This document shows positions 34,689 to 42,960 of a stretch of 64,000 nt of DNA, piece after piece. Position 1 is the stretch's first letter. Every line of letters begins with the position of its first letter. A program made the translations under genes and the position numbers. The notes beneath the pieces were generated by a model that saw only the letters and a program-made list of their open reading frames with translations, was not told where the DNA came from and searched no databases. Origin of the DNA: Gallaecimonas xiamenensis 3-C-1 (GTDB lineage: Bacteria; Pseudomonadota; Gammaproteobacteria; Enterobacterales; Gallaecimonadaceae); NCBI RefSeq assembly GCF_000299915.1, contig NZ_AMRI01000001.1, positions 186,001 through 250,000 on the forward strand, in the 5' to 3' direction.

Positions 34689-36497
34689 ATGTTTGACCAC
34701 AAGGCGTTTTTAAAACACCTCACCGGCCAGCCCGGTGTCTACCGCATGTACGATGCCGATGGCACCGTTATCTATGTAGGTAAGGCCAAGGACCTGAAAA
34801 AGCGGGTGTCCAGCTACTTCACCCGCTCCCAGCAAAGCCCCAAGACCCTGGCCCTGGTAGCCAACATCGCCAATATCGAGGTCACGGTGACCAACACCGA
34901 GACCGAGGCGCTGATCCTCGAAAACCACCTTATCAAGGCCAACAGGCCCAAGTACAACGTGCTGCTCAGGGACGACAAGAGTTATCCCTATATTCTGGTG
35001 TCCGGTCATCGCCACCCCCGTATCGGCGTGCACAGAGGCGCCCGCAAGGAAAAGGGCGATTACTTCGGCCCTTATCCGTCCGCCGGGGCGGTACGGGAAT
35101 CCCTGAAATTAATGCAGCGGCTGTTTCCGGTTCGCCAATGCGACGACAGCGTCTATCGCAACCGCTCCCGGCCCTGCCTGCAATACCAGTTAAAACGCTG
35201 CCTGGCCCCCTGTGTGGCCGGTTACGTGACCGACGAGGCCTACGCCGAACAGGTCAAGCTGGCCCGGCTGTTTTTGGCCGGCAAGAACCAGCAGGTGATA
35301 GCCAGCCTGGTGGCCAAGATGGAAGAGGCGGCCCAGGGCCTGGCCTTTGAGGCGGCGGCCCGTTTTCGCGATCAGATCCAGGCCCTTCGCACCGTTCAGG
35401 AGCGCCAATGGGTGAGCGGCGACGCCGAAGAGCTGGACATCATCGCCACCGCCGAGCGCCAGGGGGTACTGGCCGTGCAGGTGCTGATCGTTCGCGACAA
35501 CAAGGTGCTGGGCTCGCGCAGCTATTTCCCGAAGATCCCCAAGGACACCGACAGCGCCGAGGCCCTGACCGCCTTTTTGCAGCAGTTCTACCTGGGGGGC
35601 ATGCACGGCCGCCAGGTGCCAGCCGAAGTGCTGCTGGACCAGAACCTGGACGAACTGGCGCTACTGGCCGAGGCGGTCAGCCTGGAGGCGGGGCGCAAGG
35701 TGCAGTTCAAGGTCAAGGTCCGGGGCGAGCGGCGCCGCTACCTGGAGCTGGCCCGCAAGAACGCCGAAACGGCCCTGGATGCCCAGCTGGCCCACAAGGG
35801 CACCCTGGCCGGCCGCTACAAGGCCCTCAAGGGCTTTTTGGCCCTGGCCGAACCCATAGAGCGGATGGAGTGCTTTGATATTTCCCACACCCAGGGCACC
35901 CATACGGTGGCGTCCAACGTGGTGTTCGGCCCTGAAGGGCCGCTGAAATCCGACTACCGGCGCTTCAATATCGACGGCATTACCCCAGGGGACGACTACG
36001 CCGCCATGGCCCAGGCCATGGCCCGGCGCTTTAAGAGCCCGGAAGACACCTTGCCCGACATCCTCTTTATCGACGGCGGCAAGGGCCAGCTGGCCCAGGC
36101 CGAAGCCCATTTTGAGGACTGGCCAAGGGCGCCGCTGCTGGTGGGGGTAGCCAAGGGGGTGGACAGGCGGGCCGGCCAAGAGGTGCTTATCCTCGGCTAC
36201 AGCCACAAGGAACTGACCCTGCCTCCGGACAGCCCGGCCCTGCACCTGGTGCAGCATATCCGCGACGAGTCCCACCGTTTTGCCATTACCGGCCACCGGG
36301 GGCAGCGCGCCAAGGCCGCCCGCACCTCCACCTTGGAGGGTATCGAAGGGGTAGGGCCGAAAAAGCGCCAGGCGCTGCTGAAGTTCCTGGGGGGCCTGCA
36401 ACAAGTCAAGGCGGCCAGTATCGACGAGCTGGCCAAAGTGCCCGGTATAAGTCGTTCATTGGCCGAAAAGATCCATGCTACACTGCACAGCCATTGA
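34689..36497 (+). CDS. uvrC: Excinuclease ABC subunit C
   Basis: A 602-residue dual-incision nuclease of nucleotide excision repair. N-terminal GIY-YIG domain ([20 protein letters not shown]), a Cys-rich linker (C..C in [15 protein letters not shown]), the UvrB-binding UVR motif around residue 205-240, the RNase H-like C-terminal nuclease ([28 protein letters not shown]) and two HhH motifs at the end. Coupled to uvrY. Confidence 0.97.
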   Translation: MFDHKAFLKHLTGQPGVYRMYDADGTVIYVGKAKDLKKRVSSYFTRSQQSPKTLALVANIANIEVTVTNTETEALILENHLIKANRPKYNVLLRDDKSYPYILVSGHRHPRIGVHRGARKEKGDYFGPYPSAGAVRESLKLMQRLFPVRQCDDSVYRNRSRPCLQYQLKRCLAPCVAGYVTDEAYAEQVKLARLFLAGKNQQVIASLVAKMEEAAQGLAFEAAARFRDQIQALRTVQERQWVSGDAEELDIIATAERQGVLAVQVLIVRDNKVLGSRSYFPKIPKDTDSAEALTAFLQQFYLGGMHGRQVPAEVLLDQNLDELALLAEAVSLEAGRKVQFKVKVRGERRRYLELARKNAETALDAQLAHKGTLAGRYKALKGFLALAEPIERMECFDISHTQGTHTVASNVVFGPEGPLKSDYRRFNIDGITPGDDYAAMAQAMARRFKSPEDTLPDILFIDGGKGQLAQAEAHFEDWPRAPLLVGVAKGVDRRAGQEVLILGYSHKELTLPPDSPALHLVQHIRDESHRFAITGHRGQRAKAARTSTLEGIEGVGPKKRQALLKFLGGLQQVKAASIDELAKVPGISRSLAEKIHATLHSH

Positions 36498-36516
36498 AGG
36501 GCCTCGCACGACCGCC

Positions 36517-37065
36517 ATGACCATCCCAAACCTGCTTACGCTGTTTCGTCTTCTGCTTATCCCCATTTTCCTGGTGGTATTCTATTTACCCTATTTCTGG
36601 GCTCACTACGCCGCCGCTTTTGTGTTCTGGCTGGCCGCCATCACCGATTGGCTGGACGGCTACCTGGCCCGCAAACTCCAGCAATCCACCCCCTTTGGCG
36701 CCTTTTTGGACCCTGTTGCCGATAAGGTGATGGTCACCGCCGCCTTGGTGCTGATCGTCCAGCATTTCCAGAGCCTGTGGATCACGGTGCCTGCGGTGAT
36801 CATGATCAGCCGCGAAATCGTCATCTCGGCCCTGCGCGAGTGGATGGCGGAGCTGGGCAAACGCTCCCATGTGGCGGTGTCCTGGATAGGCAAGGTGAAA
36901 ACCACCGCCCAGATGCTAGCCCTGATTGGCCTGGTGTCCGGTTGGCAACCCTTCGTGTTCCTGGGCATGCCGCTGCTGTACGTGGCGGTGGTGCTGACCC
37001 TGTGGTCCATGATCAGCTACCTGGCCGCCGCCTGGAAGGATCTGTGGAGCAAAGCCGGGGCTTAA
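36517..37065 (+). CDS. pgsA: CDP-diacylglycerol-glycerol-3-phosphate 3-phosphatidyltransferase
   Basis: A 182-residue inner-membrane enzyme making phosphatidylglycerophosphate. The CDP-alcohol phosphotransferase motif DX2DGX2ARX8GX3DX3D is complete, from DWLDGYLAR to [10 protein letters not shown]. About four to five membrane helices. ATG 36517 gives the [11 protein letters not shown] start seen in homologs. Downstream tRNA genes are as in E. coli. Confidence 0.96.
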   Translation: MTIPNLLTLFRLLLIPIFLVVFYLPYFWAHYAAAFVFWLAAITDWLDGYLARKLQQSTPFGAFLDPVADKVMVTAALVLIVQHFQSLWITVPAVIMISREIVISALREWMAELGKRSHVAVSWIGKVKTTAQMLALIGLVSGWQPFVFLGMPLLYVAVVLTLWSMISYLAAAWKDLWSKAGA

Positions 37066-37130
37066 TGTTCAAAACAGCAGCTACCTGTTTGTTTTTTGGC
37101 TAAACAGTCATAACAGAGGCTTTTGCCTTA

Positions 37131-37158
37131 TTGACTCGAACCGGCAGACAGGTAGAAT
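37131..37158 (+). promoter_or_regulatory. Promoter of the Gly-Cys-Cys-Leu tRNA cluster
   Basis: TTGACT, 16 bp, TAGAAT, followed by a GC-rich GGCTCGC discriminator; tRNA-Gly begins 38 bp after the -10. Confidence 0.78.
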
Positions 37159-37196
37159 GGCTCGCACTTCAGGGCTGACCTGAAGTACATGAAAAT

Positions 37197-37271
37197 GCGG
37201 GAATAGCTCAGTGGTAGAGCACAACCTTGCCAAGGTTGGGGTCGCGAGTTCAAGTCTCGTTTCCCGCTCCA
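37197..37271 (+). tRNA. glyW: tRNA-Gly (GCC)
   Basis: Acceptor GCGGGAA pairs with TTCCCGC, followed by T and encoded CCA. The anticodon loop in AACCTTGCCAAGGTT gives GCC; T-loop GTTCAAGTC. Same position as E. coli glyW, downstream of pgsA. Confidence 0.97.
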
Positions 37272-37378
37272 AACAAAGATGATGGGCCATTCAGCCGGTC
37301 ATCACATGGCGGGCCTGTAAGGCCGGTTATGGGCAGTAACAAGGGCAGGGCAATACTGCGTTTGACTGCAACAATTTA

Positions 37379-37452
37379 GGCGCGATGGCAGAATGGCTAT
37401 GCAGCGGATTGCAAATCCGTGGATCTCGGTTCGACTCCGGGTCGCGCCTCCA
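37379..37452 (+). tRNA. cysT: tRNA-Cys (GCA), copy 1
   Basis: 74 nt with encoded CCA: acceptor GGCGCGA/TCGCGCC, anticodon loop TTGCAAA giving GCA, T-loop GGTTCGACTCC. Identical in sequence to the next copy. Confidence 0.97.
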
Positions 37453-37501
37453 GCTTAAAAGGCAAGGCCTTCTTGCCTGGACCCAGAGTCCCAGACAATT
37501 T

Positions 37502-37575
37502 GGCGCGATGGCAGAATGGCTATGCAGCGGATTGCAAATCCGTGGATCTCGGTTCGACTCCGGGTCGCGCCTCCA
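37502..37575 (+). tRNA. tRNA-Cys (GCA), copy 2
   Basis: Exact 74-nt duplicate of the first tRNA-Cys, 49 bp downstream. Short flanking identity (ACAATTT upstream, AGCTT downstream) suggests a recent tandem duplication. E. coli has a single cysT at this locus. Confidence 0.97.
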
Positions 37576-37586
37576 GCTTTACACCA

Positions 37587-37673
37587 GCCCGGATGGTGAA
37601 ATTGGTAGACACAAGGGATTTAAAATCCCTCGGCGTTCGCGCTGTGCGGGTTCAAGTCCCGCTCCGGGCACCA
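37587..37673 (+). tRNA. leuZ: tRNA-Leu (UAA)
   Basis: 87 nt with encoded CCA: acceptor GCCCGGA/TCCGGGC, anticodon loop TTTAAAA giving TAA, long variable arm CGGCGTTCGCGCTG, T-loop GGTTCAAGTCC. Last gene of the cluster, as leuZ in E. coli. Confidence 0.97.
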
Positions 37674-37692
37674 TATAATTCAAAGAGTTAAG

Positions 37693-37715
37693 AAGGCGCC
37701 TTTCAGGCGCCTTTT
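37693..37715 (+). terminator. Terminator of the tRNA cluster
   Basis: AAGGCGCC - TTTCA - GGCGCCTT followed by T residues, 19 bp after tRNA-Leu. Confidence 0.85.
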
Positions 37716-37887
37716 CTGCTTCAGAAGATCAGCTATTTTCCCATTAATGCTTAACCTGCTGAAACGACCTTCGCTGGCCTGTTACAGCCAAGCGCTTGAT
37801 CCCTTTCCTGAATAACATCGGCGTTGAAGATGACATTGGCGCCAGGGCTGCAATACTGGGCTTGAAGGTCTGTAAAAGAGGGAACCC

Positions 37888-38238
37888 ATGGTCGACTACA
37901 TCAGGAGCGATGTACAGACGCTGGCAATGCGCATCTGGGCCCGTACCAATCCTCCCCCCTTACAAAGTGTCGAATTGCCCGCCGTGGTGGATTTTTTCGC
38001 CATGGACGATGAGATCGACGTACTTGAGGCGCGCCACGGGGTTATCGAAGCCTTTTTCTTCCTACGCCAGCACCTGCGCCACCGCTACCCGGGGTGTTAT
38101 GTCCATGCCCGGCCCCGCAGCAAGCCAAGCGTCTGGGTCAGCTTCGCCATACAGCACAGGGAAGGGCAGAGTCGTTCCGAACTGGACCCGGAGCTGTCCG
38201 CCCGCCTGTCGTTGGAAAGTGACGGTCTGCTTCACTAA
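37888..38238 (+). CDS. Unknown small protein, tandem paralog A
   Basis: A 116-residue cytoplasmic-looking protein; AGAGGGAACCC precedes its ATG. The region from residue ~20 (NPPPLQSVELPAVVDFF) through LRQHLRHRYPGCYVHARP to VSFAIQHREGQ aligns with the next gene, defining a shared LRxHLRxxYPGxxVH motif. No known domain recognised, no signal peptide. The ~170 bp upstream are richer in A+T than the surroundings. Function unknown; it could be a recent acquisition. Confidence 0.65.
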   Translation: MVDYIRSDVQTLAMRIWARTNPPPLQSVELPAVVDFFAMDDEIDVLEARHGVIEAFFFLRQHLRHRYPGCYVHARPRSKPSVWVSFAIQHREGQSRSELDPELSARLSLESDGLLH

Positions 38239-38348
38239 GGCCCTTATATTTCATAGTTGGATAATTTGCATATAACGTATTACAAAATGCCTAGCTAGAT
38301 GTTAACCTCTGCTGGAATTTTGATCTGTCCGTTGTAGAGGTTTCAGGG

Positions 38349-38645
38349 ATGCCCCTCCGTTCGGCTTGTGCTGCCAGTCTTGCCCGGATCATTTACCGCA
38401 CCACCCCCTTACCCCCAATTCAGGAACTGCTGCTGCCGGCGGTACTGCATATCCATGTGGATCAAGCCCTGGTGGCCGAATGTCAGGGTGCCGAAGCCAC
38501 CTCTTTGGTGATCTTCAACCTGCGTGACCATCTAAGGGGCCATTACCCCGGTCTCAGGGTGCACTTGGTACCCTGCACCGAGCAGGCTTTTGTTTCTTTT
38601 ATCTTGGGGCCCAAAGGGCAAGAGGAGCGCCAGCTCACAAGTTAA
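38349..38645 (+). CDS. Unknown small protein, tandem paralog B
   Basis: A 98-residue protein with the same organisation as its upstream neighbour: TTPLPPIQELLLPAVLHI, then NLRDHLRGHYPGLRVHLVP and a final VSFILGPKGQEE. It is separated by a 110-bp AT-rich gap (GCATATAACGTATTACAAAAT), so it may have its own promoter. GAGG lies upstream of the ATG. No family recognised; duplication followed by divergence is inferred from the shared motifs. Confidence 0.65.
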   Translation: MPLRSACAASLARIIYRTTPLPPIQELLLPAVLHIHVDQALVAECQGAEATSLVIFNLRDHLRGHYPGLRVHLVPCTEQAFVSFILGPKGQEERQLTS

Positions 38646-38685
38646 TAAAAAGTAAACAATTTCGTTACCTGCTGCTGGTACTTTG

Positions 38686-38707
38686 CTGTTGGCTTTATAA
38701 CCAACAG
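38686..38707 (+). repeat. Inverted repeat next to the nuclease ribosome binding site
   Basis: Arms CTGTTGG and CCAACAG with an 8-nt CTTTATAA loop. The 3' arm runs directly into the AGGA ribosome binding site of the nuclease gene (ATG 38717), so the hairpin could hinder translation, or the palindrome could be an operator over a TTATAA -10-like sequence. Confidence 0.45.
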
Positions 38708-38716
38708 GAAAAGACC

Positions 38717-39490
38717 ATGAAATCAATCACTTTGCTTTTGACCCTGGCCCTGGCTTCCACGGCGGCCCAGGCGGTAACCTCACCTAACTGTCTCTACGGT
38801 TGCCCAGACGGCAGTCCCACCAGCAACTTCGTGGTGTACCGGGACATCTACACCCTGTCTAACAACAGAACCACCAAGTTTGCCGACTGGGTGGCCTATC
38901 AGGTCACCCGCAGTACCATAGACGGTCCCAGCCGCAGCCGCACCTGGAAGGCCGACCCTGAACTCTACGCCACCTACACCCTGGAGCCGGCCGACTACAC
39001 CGACGCCAATGCCGTTTTGGGCACAGATCGGGGCCACCAGGCACCTTTGGCGTCCTTTTCCAACACCAGCAGCTGGGCCGACACCAACTACCTGTCCAAC
39101 ATCACCCCCCAGAGCGCCAACCTCAACCAAGGCCCCTGGGTCAAACTGGAAAACGCGGTGCGAGCCCTGGTGCGGGCCCAGGGGGACACCTATGTCTTTA
39201 CCGGTCCCCTCTACGAATACTACTGGGGCACCCTGCCCAAGGCTGACGAGAGTCACACCATACCGTCCGGCTACTGGAAGGTGGTGATCCGCAACACCAG
39301 CCCCATCAAGGCCTCGGCCTTTATCATGGAGCAGGACAGCCCCCGCTCCGCCTCCCACTGCGGCTATGAAACCACCATAGACGAGGTAGAGCGCCGGGCT
39401 GGCATCAACCTGCTGCCGCAGCTGTCGTCTAGCAGCCAAAGTAGCCTGGAAGCCAGCTACGGCGGCCTGCGCAGCGCCCTGGGCTGCTGA
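38717..39490 (+). CDS. Secreted DNA/RNA non-specific endonuclease
   Basis: A 257-residue nuclease of the beta-beta-alpha-metal (Serratia NucA/NUC1) family that degrades DNA and RNA outside the cytoplasm. A signal peptide (MKSITLLLTLALASTAAQA) is followed by the catalytic DRGHQAPLA motif (His is the general base) and the Mg-binding Asn in NYLSNITPQSANLNQGPW. Two cysteines at the mature N-terminus (CLYGC) may form a disulfide. No immunity gene is obvious, which fits a secreted scavenging enzyme. A hairpin abuts its ribosome binding site. Confidence 0.93.
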   Translation: MKSITLLLTLALASTAAQAVTSPNCLYGCPDGSPTSNFVVYRDIYTLSNNRTTKFADWVAYQVTRSTIDGPSRSRTWKADPELYATYTLEPADYTDANAVLGTDRGHQAPLASFSNTSSWADTNYLSNITPQSANLNQGPWVKLENAVRALVRAQGDTYVFTGPLYEYYWGTLPKADESHTIPSGYWKVVIRNTSPIKASAFIMEQDSPRSASHCGYETTIDEVERRAGINLLPQLSSSSQSSLEASYGGLRSALGC

Positions 39491-39496
39491 TGTCAT

Positions 39497-39518
39497 AGGC
39501 CGGCAGGGACGCCGGCCT
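39497..39518 (+). terminator. Weak terminator candidate after the nuclease gene
   Basis: AGGCCGGC - 6 nt - GCCGGCCT stem with little T afterwards, 7 bp after the stop codon. Confidence 0.4.
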
Positions 39519-39550
39519 TGCCCAAGGGGGGCCAAATCTGCTATTTTTCA

Positions 39551-39716
39551 GCCCGCTTTGGGGAGTAGCCGACATCTTTTGCAAGATGTGCCTGTGTCAA
39601 CATACTGGGTGCCCAATCACCCTGGTGCAGGCGGCCTTAACGGGCAGGCGAGACCATCGACTTCACCGTGCCATAAAGACCGGGCGCGCGGTGGCGTCAT
39701 GGTATCTGCCCGGTCT
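39551..39716 (+). promoter_or_regulatory. yybP-ykoY manganese riboswitch upstream of mntP
   Basis: The leader carries the hallmark sequences of the Mn2+-sensing yybP-ykoY RNA: GGGGAGTAGCC (from 39560), TCAACATACT (39597-39606) and GCGAGACC. Helices seen: GCCCG (39551-39555) with CGGGC (39641-39645); ACATCTT/AAGATGT hairpin (39572-39589); GGGTG/CACCC hairpin (39607-39622). Downstream, AGACCGGGC (39677-39685) pairs perfectly with GCCCGGTCT (39708-39716), directly abutting the GGA ribosome binding site of mntP, a likely translational expression platform. Confidence 0.85.
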
Positions 39717-39727
39717 GGATAATTGTC

Positions 39728-40300
39728 GTGAGCTTTGTTTCCCTTATTCTGATTGCCTTTGCCATGTCCACCGACGCCTTTGCGGTGGCGGTTGCCAGAG
39801 GCGCATCCCTTAAAAACCCCCGTTTTTCCCATGCCATCCGTACCGGCGCCTTGTTCGGCTTCGTCGAAGGCCTGACCCCCATGTTGGGCTGGCTTATCGG
39901 CATAGGTGCCGCCGGCTTTATCGCCCAGTGGGACCACTGGGTGGCCTTTGGCCTGCTGCTGGTGCTGGGGCTGAAGATGATCCACGAAGGGCTGCAAAAG
40001 CCCGAAGCAGACGAAGACGCCGAGCCCAAAGGCCAAGCCTTTTGGATGATGCTGCTGACTGCCGTGGCCACCAGCATCGACGCCATGGCTATGGGCCTGG
40101 GTTTTGCCTTCGTGGACGTCAACATCCTGGAAGCGGCGCTGATGATAGGCTGCGCCACCCTGGTGATGGTGACCTTGGGGATCATGCTGGGCCAGCGCCT
40201 GGGCGCCCTTATCGGCAAGCGGGCCGAGCTGCTGGGGGGCCTGGTGCTGATTGTGGTGGGCAGCCTTATCCTGCGCGAGCACCTGCTGGGTCTAGCCTGA
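39728..40300 (+). CDS. mntP: Manganese efflux pump MntP
   Basis: A 190-residue inner-membrane exporter with six hydrophobic helices in two repeats. Conserved aspartates lie in [14 protein letters not shown] and [16 protein letters not shown]. The start is GTG at 39728, 8 nt after GGA. The Mn2+ riboswitch in its leader strongly supports the assignment and gives its control: expression when Mn2+ is high. It lies just upstream of the arsenic operon but is a separate unit. Confidence 0.96.
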   Translation: MSFVSLILIAFAMSTDAFAVAVARGASLKNPRFSHAIRTGALFGFVEGLTPMLGWLIGIGAAGFIAQWDHWVAFGLLLVLGLKMIHEGLQKPEADEDAEPKGQAFWMMLLTAVATSIDAMAMGLGFAFVDVNILEAALMIGCATLVMVTLGIMLGQRLGALIGKRAELLGGLVLIVVGSLILREHLLGLA

Positions 40301-40313
40301 ACATAGCCCTTTC

Positions 40314-40349
40314 ACATACGGTAAATCATATATATGATTTACCGTATGT
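40314..40349. promoter_or_regulatory. 36-bp perfect palindrome, likely ArsR operator
   Basis: Two perfectly complementary 18-bp arms without spacer: ACATACGGTAAATCATAT and ATATGATTTACCGTATGT. It ends 14 bp before the arsR start codon, overlapping where the promoter must be, so it is the probable autoregulatory site for the ArsR dimer(s). The length would allow more than one dimer to bind. Confidence 0.8.
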
Positions 40350-40363
40350 ATTCGGAGGGCACC

Positions 40364-40705
40364 ATGCTCGACACCCTGACCTTTCTGAAATGCCTGGCCG
40401 AGCCTACCCGCCTTAACGCCATGCTGCTGTTGCAGCAGGAAGGGGAGCTTTGCGTCTGCGAACTTACCGAAGCCCTGGGGGAAAGCCAGCCCAAGGTGTC
40501 CCGCCACCTGGCCCAGCTGCGCCAGTGTGGCCTGCTGCTGGACAGCCGCGAAGGCCAATGGGTCTACTACCGTTTGCACCCCGAGCTGCCAGCTTGGGCC
40601 CAAGGCCTGCTAAGAGAAGCCGGCCTTGGAGGTAACGCTGCCCTGGCGGCGGCCAAGGCGGCCCTGGGGGCCATGGCCAACAGGCCCGGCAAACGCTGTT
40701 GCTGA
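40364..40705 (+). CDS. arsR: ArsR-family arsenite-responsive repressor
   Basis: A 113-residue winged-helix SmtB/ArsR regulator. The metalloid-binding motif ELCVCEL (Cys-Val-Cys) sits at the start of the DNA-binding helix region, followed by ESQPKVSRHLAQLRQCGLL. It also ends in KRCC, which might take part in As(III) binding. GGAGG precedes ATG 40364. First gene of arsR-arsC-arsH-acr3, behind a 36-bp palindromic operator. Confidence 0.94.
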   Translation: MLDTLTFLKCLAEPTRLNAMLLLQQEGELCVCELTEALGESQPKVSRHLAQLRQCGLLLDSREGQWVYYRLHPELPAWAQGLLREAGLGGNAALAAAKAALGAMANRPGKRCC

Positions 40706-40739
40706 CTTTTTTTGACCTAGGATATCTGGAAATTCATAT

Positions 40740-41204
40740 ATGAAAATCCTCTTTGTCTGTACCCATAACCGCTGTCGCAGCATCCTGGCCGAAGCCGTGG
40801 CCCGCCAACTGGGCGCTACCACCCTTGAGGTGCGCAGCGCCGGCAGCCAGCCGGCCGGGCAAGTGCACCCCTTGAGCCTGCAATACCTGGCCGAAGCCGG
40901 CATTGCCACCGATGGCCTTCAAAGTCAGTCCTGGGACGCCTTTGAAGACTTTGCCCCGGATCTGGTGGTCACAGTGTGCGACAGCGCCGCCGGCGAGCAG
41001 TGCCCGGTCTGGTTCGGCAAGGCCGTCAAGGTGCATTGGGGCCTTAAAGACCCGTCGGCCCTGGCCGGTAGCCCCGATGAAATCAAGGCCGCCTTTATGG
41101 CCACCATCGCCCTGTTAGAGCGGCGTATCCGTGCCTTGCTGGCCGCCGGCCCTTTGGCGGGGGACGCCCTTAAAGCCAAGATGGAGGCCCTGGCCCATGA
41201 CTGA
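40740..41204 (+). CDS. arsC: Arsenate reductase, low-molecular-weight phosphatase type
   Basis: A 154-residue LMW protein tyrosine phosphatase-fold ArsC reducing As(V) to As(III). The P-loop CX5R is Cys7-THNRC-Arg13; the later aspartate is in LKDPSA. Cys80 and Cys88 ([13 protein letters not shown]) are placed to relay the disulfide as in thioredoxin-linked ArsC, although the spacing is 8 rather than the 7 of S. aureus. This is not the glutaredoxin-linked E. coli plasmid type. Overlaps arsH by 8 nt. Confidence 0.93.
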   Translation: MKILFVCTHNRCRSILAEAVARQLGATTLEVRSAGSQPAGQVHPLSLQYLAEAGIATDGLQSQSWDAFEDFAPDLVVTVCDSAAGEQCPVWFGKAVKVHWGLKDPSALAGSPDEIKAAFMATIALLERRIRALLAAGPLAGDALKAKMEALAHD

Positions 41205-41904
41205 CTTGCCCCATATCGACGCCGGCCTGTTCAAGGTGCCGACGGCAGAGGATTTTTCTGCCCCCGTCAGCCGCCACCCACCTCGCATCCTGTTGCTGTA
41301 CGGGTCCTTGCGGGAACGCTCCTACAGCCGCCTGGTGGTGCAGGAGGCGGCCAGGCTGCTTGAGGCCATGGGCTGCGAGGCCCGCATTTTTGACCCCAGC
41401 GGCCTGCCGCTGCCGGACGGCGCCCCCGACAGCCACCCCAAGGTCCAGGAACTGCGCGACCTGGTGCTCTGGTCCGAAGGGCAGCTGTGGTGCTCCCCGG
41501 AGCGCCACGGCAGCATGACCGGCATCATGAAGGCACAAATCGACTGGATCCCCCTGTCCCTGGGGGCGGTGCGCCCCACCCAGGGCAAGACCCTGGCGCT
41601 GATGCAGGTTTGCGGCGGCTCCCAGTCCTTTAACGCCGTCAACCAGATGCGCATTCTGGGCCGTTGGATGCGGATGCTGACCATCCCCAACCAGTCGTCG
41701 GTGGCCAAGGCTTTCCTGGAGTTCGAAGAAGATGGCCGCATGAAGCCGTCTTCTTATTACAACCGCATCGTCGATGTGGTGGAGGAGCTGGTGCGTTTTA
41801 CCCTGTTGACCCGGGACCAGAACGCCACCTTGCTGGACCGCTATTCCGAACGGGTAGAGAGTGCCGAAGCCCTGTCCAAACGGGTTAACCAAAGGAGCCT
41901 TTGA
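41197..41904 (+). CDS. arsH: NADPH-dependent FMN reductase ArsH
   Basis: A 235-residue flavodoxin-like flavoprotein that in other bacteria oxidises trivalent organoarsenicals. [20 protein letters not shown] is the FMN phosphate loop (GSLRxxSxS) and [20 protein letters not shown] is diagnostic of ArsH. Starts at ATG 41197 within the end of arsC, and acr3 starts immediately after its stop. Confidence 0.95.
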   Translation: MTDLPHIDAGLFKVPTAEDFSAPVSRHPPRILLLYGSLRERSYSRLVVQEAARLLEAMGCEARIFDPSGLPLPDGAPDSHPKVQELRDLVLWSEGQLWCSPERHGSMTGIMKAQIDWIPLSLGAVRPTQGKTLALMQVCGGSQSFNAVNQMRILGRWMRMLTIPNQSSVAKAFLEFEEDGRMKPSSYYNRIVDVVEELVRFTLLTRDQNATLLDRYSERVESAEALSKRVNQRSL

Positions 41905-42960
41905 GTGGGTATTTTCGAGCGTTACCTGAGCCTGTGGGTAGGCCTTGGCATCCTGGCCGGGCTGCTGCTGGGCAGCCTGTTCCCCGGGCTTTTTGCCCTC
42001 TTGGCAAGCCTTGAGCTTTTTCACGTCAACCTGGTGGTGGCGGTGCTGATCTGGCTGATGATCTACCCGATGATGGTGCAGGTGGACTTTTCCGCCATCA
42101 AGGATGTGGGGCGCAAGCCCAGGGGCCTGGCCCTGACCCTGGTGGTGAACTGGCTTATCAAGCCTTTCACCATGGCGGCCCTGGGCTGGCTATTCTTCAA
42201 GGTGCTGTTCGCCCCCTGGGTGGATGGCGCCAGTGCCCAGCAGTATATCGCCGGCATGATTTTACTGGGGGTGGCGCCGTGCACCGCCATGGTGTTCGTG
42301 TGGAGCCAGCTGACTCGGGGCGATGCCAACTACACCCTGGTGCAGGTGTCGGTGAACGACCTCATCATGGTCTTTGCCTTTGCCCCCATCACCGCCTTGC
42401 TGCTGGGGGTGAGCGACATCCAGGTGCCTTGGCAAACGCTGCTGTTGTCGGTGCTGCTCTATGTGGTGTTGCCGCTACTGGCCGGGGTCTTGACCCGCCA
42501 CAAGCTGGATAAAAAAGACGACCACCAACGCCTGCACGGCTTTTTGGCCAGGGCCAAGCCCTGGTCCATGCTCGGCCTTATCGCCACAGTGGTGCTGCTG
42601 TTTGGCTTTCAGGCCCAGACCATACTGGCCCAGCCTTTGGTGATCGCCCTTATCGCCGTGCCGCTGCTTATCCAGAGCTACGGCATCTTTGCCCTCACTT
42701 ACCTGGCCGGTTGCAAGCTGCGCTTGCCGCACCAGGTGGCGGCCCCGGCCAGCATGATTGGCACCTCCAACTTCTTTGAACTGGCGGTGGCGGTGGCCAT
42801 TTCCCTGTTTGGCCTGCATTCGGGGGCAGCCCTGGCCACAGTGGTGGGGGTGCTGGTGGAAGTACCGGTGATGCTGTCCCTGGTGGCCTTTGCCAACCGC
42901 ACCCGCCATTGGTTCAGTGAAAAAGGCTCAGCACCAGCCGGCGAAAAAAACGCCCTTTAA
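41905..42960 (+). CDS. acr3: ACR3-family arsenite efflux transporter
   Basis: A 351-residue membrane protein with ten predicted helices that extrudes As(III). The ACR3 signature [19 protein letters not shown] carries the conserved cysteine required for transport, and [15 protein letters not shown] is the other family motif. The GTG start abuts the arsH stop, with AAGGAG 7 nt before. Its last 47 bp overlap the convergent CoA-transferase gene, and its transcription terminator lies inside that gene. Confidence 0.95.
   Translation: MGIFERYLSLWVGLGILAGLLLGSLFPGLFALLASLELFHVNLVVAVLIWLMIYPMMVQVDFSAIKDVGRKPRGLALTLVVNWLIKPFTMAALGWLFFKVLFAPWVDGASAQQYIAGMILLGVAPCTAMVFVWSQLTRGDANYTLVQVSVNDLIMVFAFAPITALLLGVSDIQVPWQTLLLSVLLYVVLPLLAGVLTRHKLDKKDDHQRLHGFLARAKPWSMLGLIATVVLLFGFQAQTILAQPLVIALIAVPLLIQSYGIFALTYLAGCKLRLPHQVAAPASMIGTSNFFELAVAVAISLFGLHSGAALATVVGVLVEVPVMLSLVAFANRTRHWFSEKGSAPAGEKNAL

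Noticed and set aside
37379-37575. Direct repeat that might suggest a CRISPR or transposon
   Set aside because: The repeat unit folds as a complete tRNA-Cys with encoded CCA; only two copies.
37796-38275. A 159-codon frame overlapping tandem paralog A
   Set aside because: Lacks a ribosome site, composition is not protein-like, and the alternative frame shows clear similarity to the neighbouring paralog.
37272-38348. tRNA cluster followed by unknown genes as a possible integrative element
   Set aside because: No integrase, no repeated tRNA 3' end downstream and no mobility gene; only accessory small genes are seen.
38717-39490. Secreted nuclease as a bacteriocin-type toxin
   Set aside because: It has an ordinary Sec signal peptide and no receptor or translocation domain and no adjacent immunity gene; an extracellular scavenging nuclease fits better.
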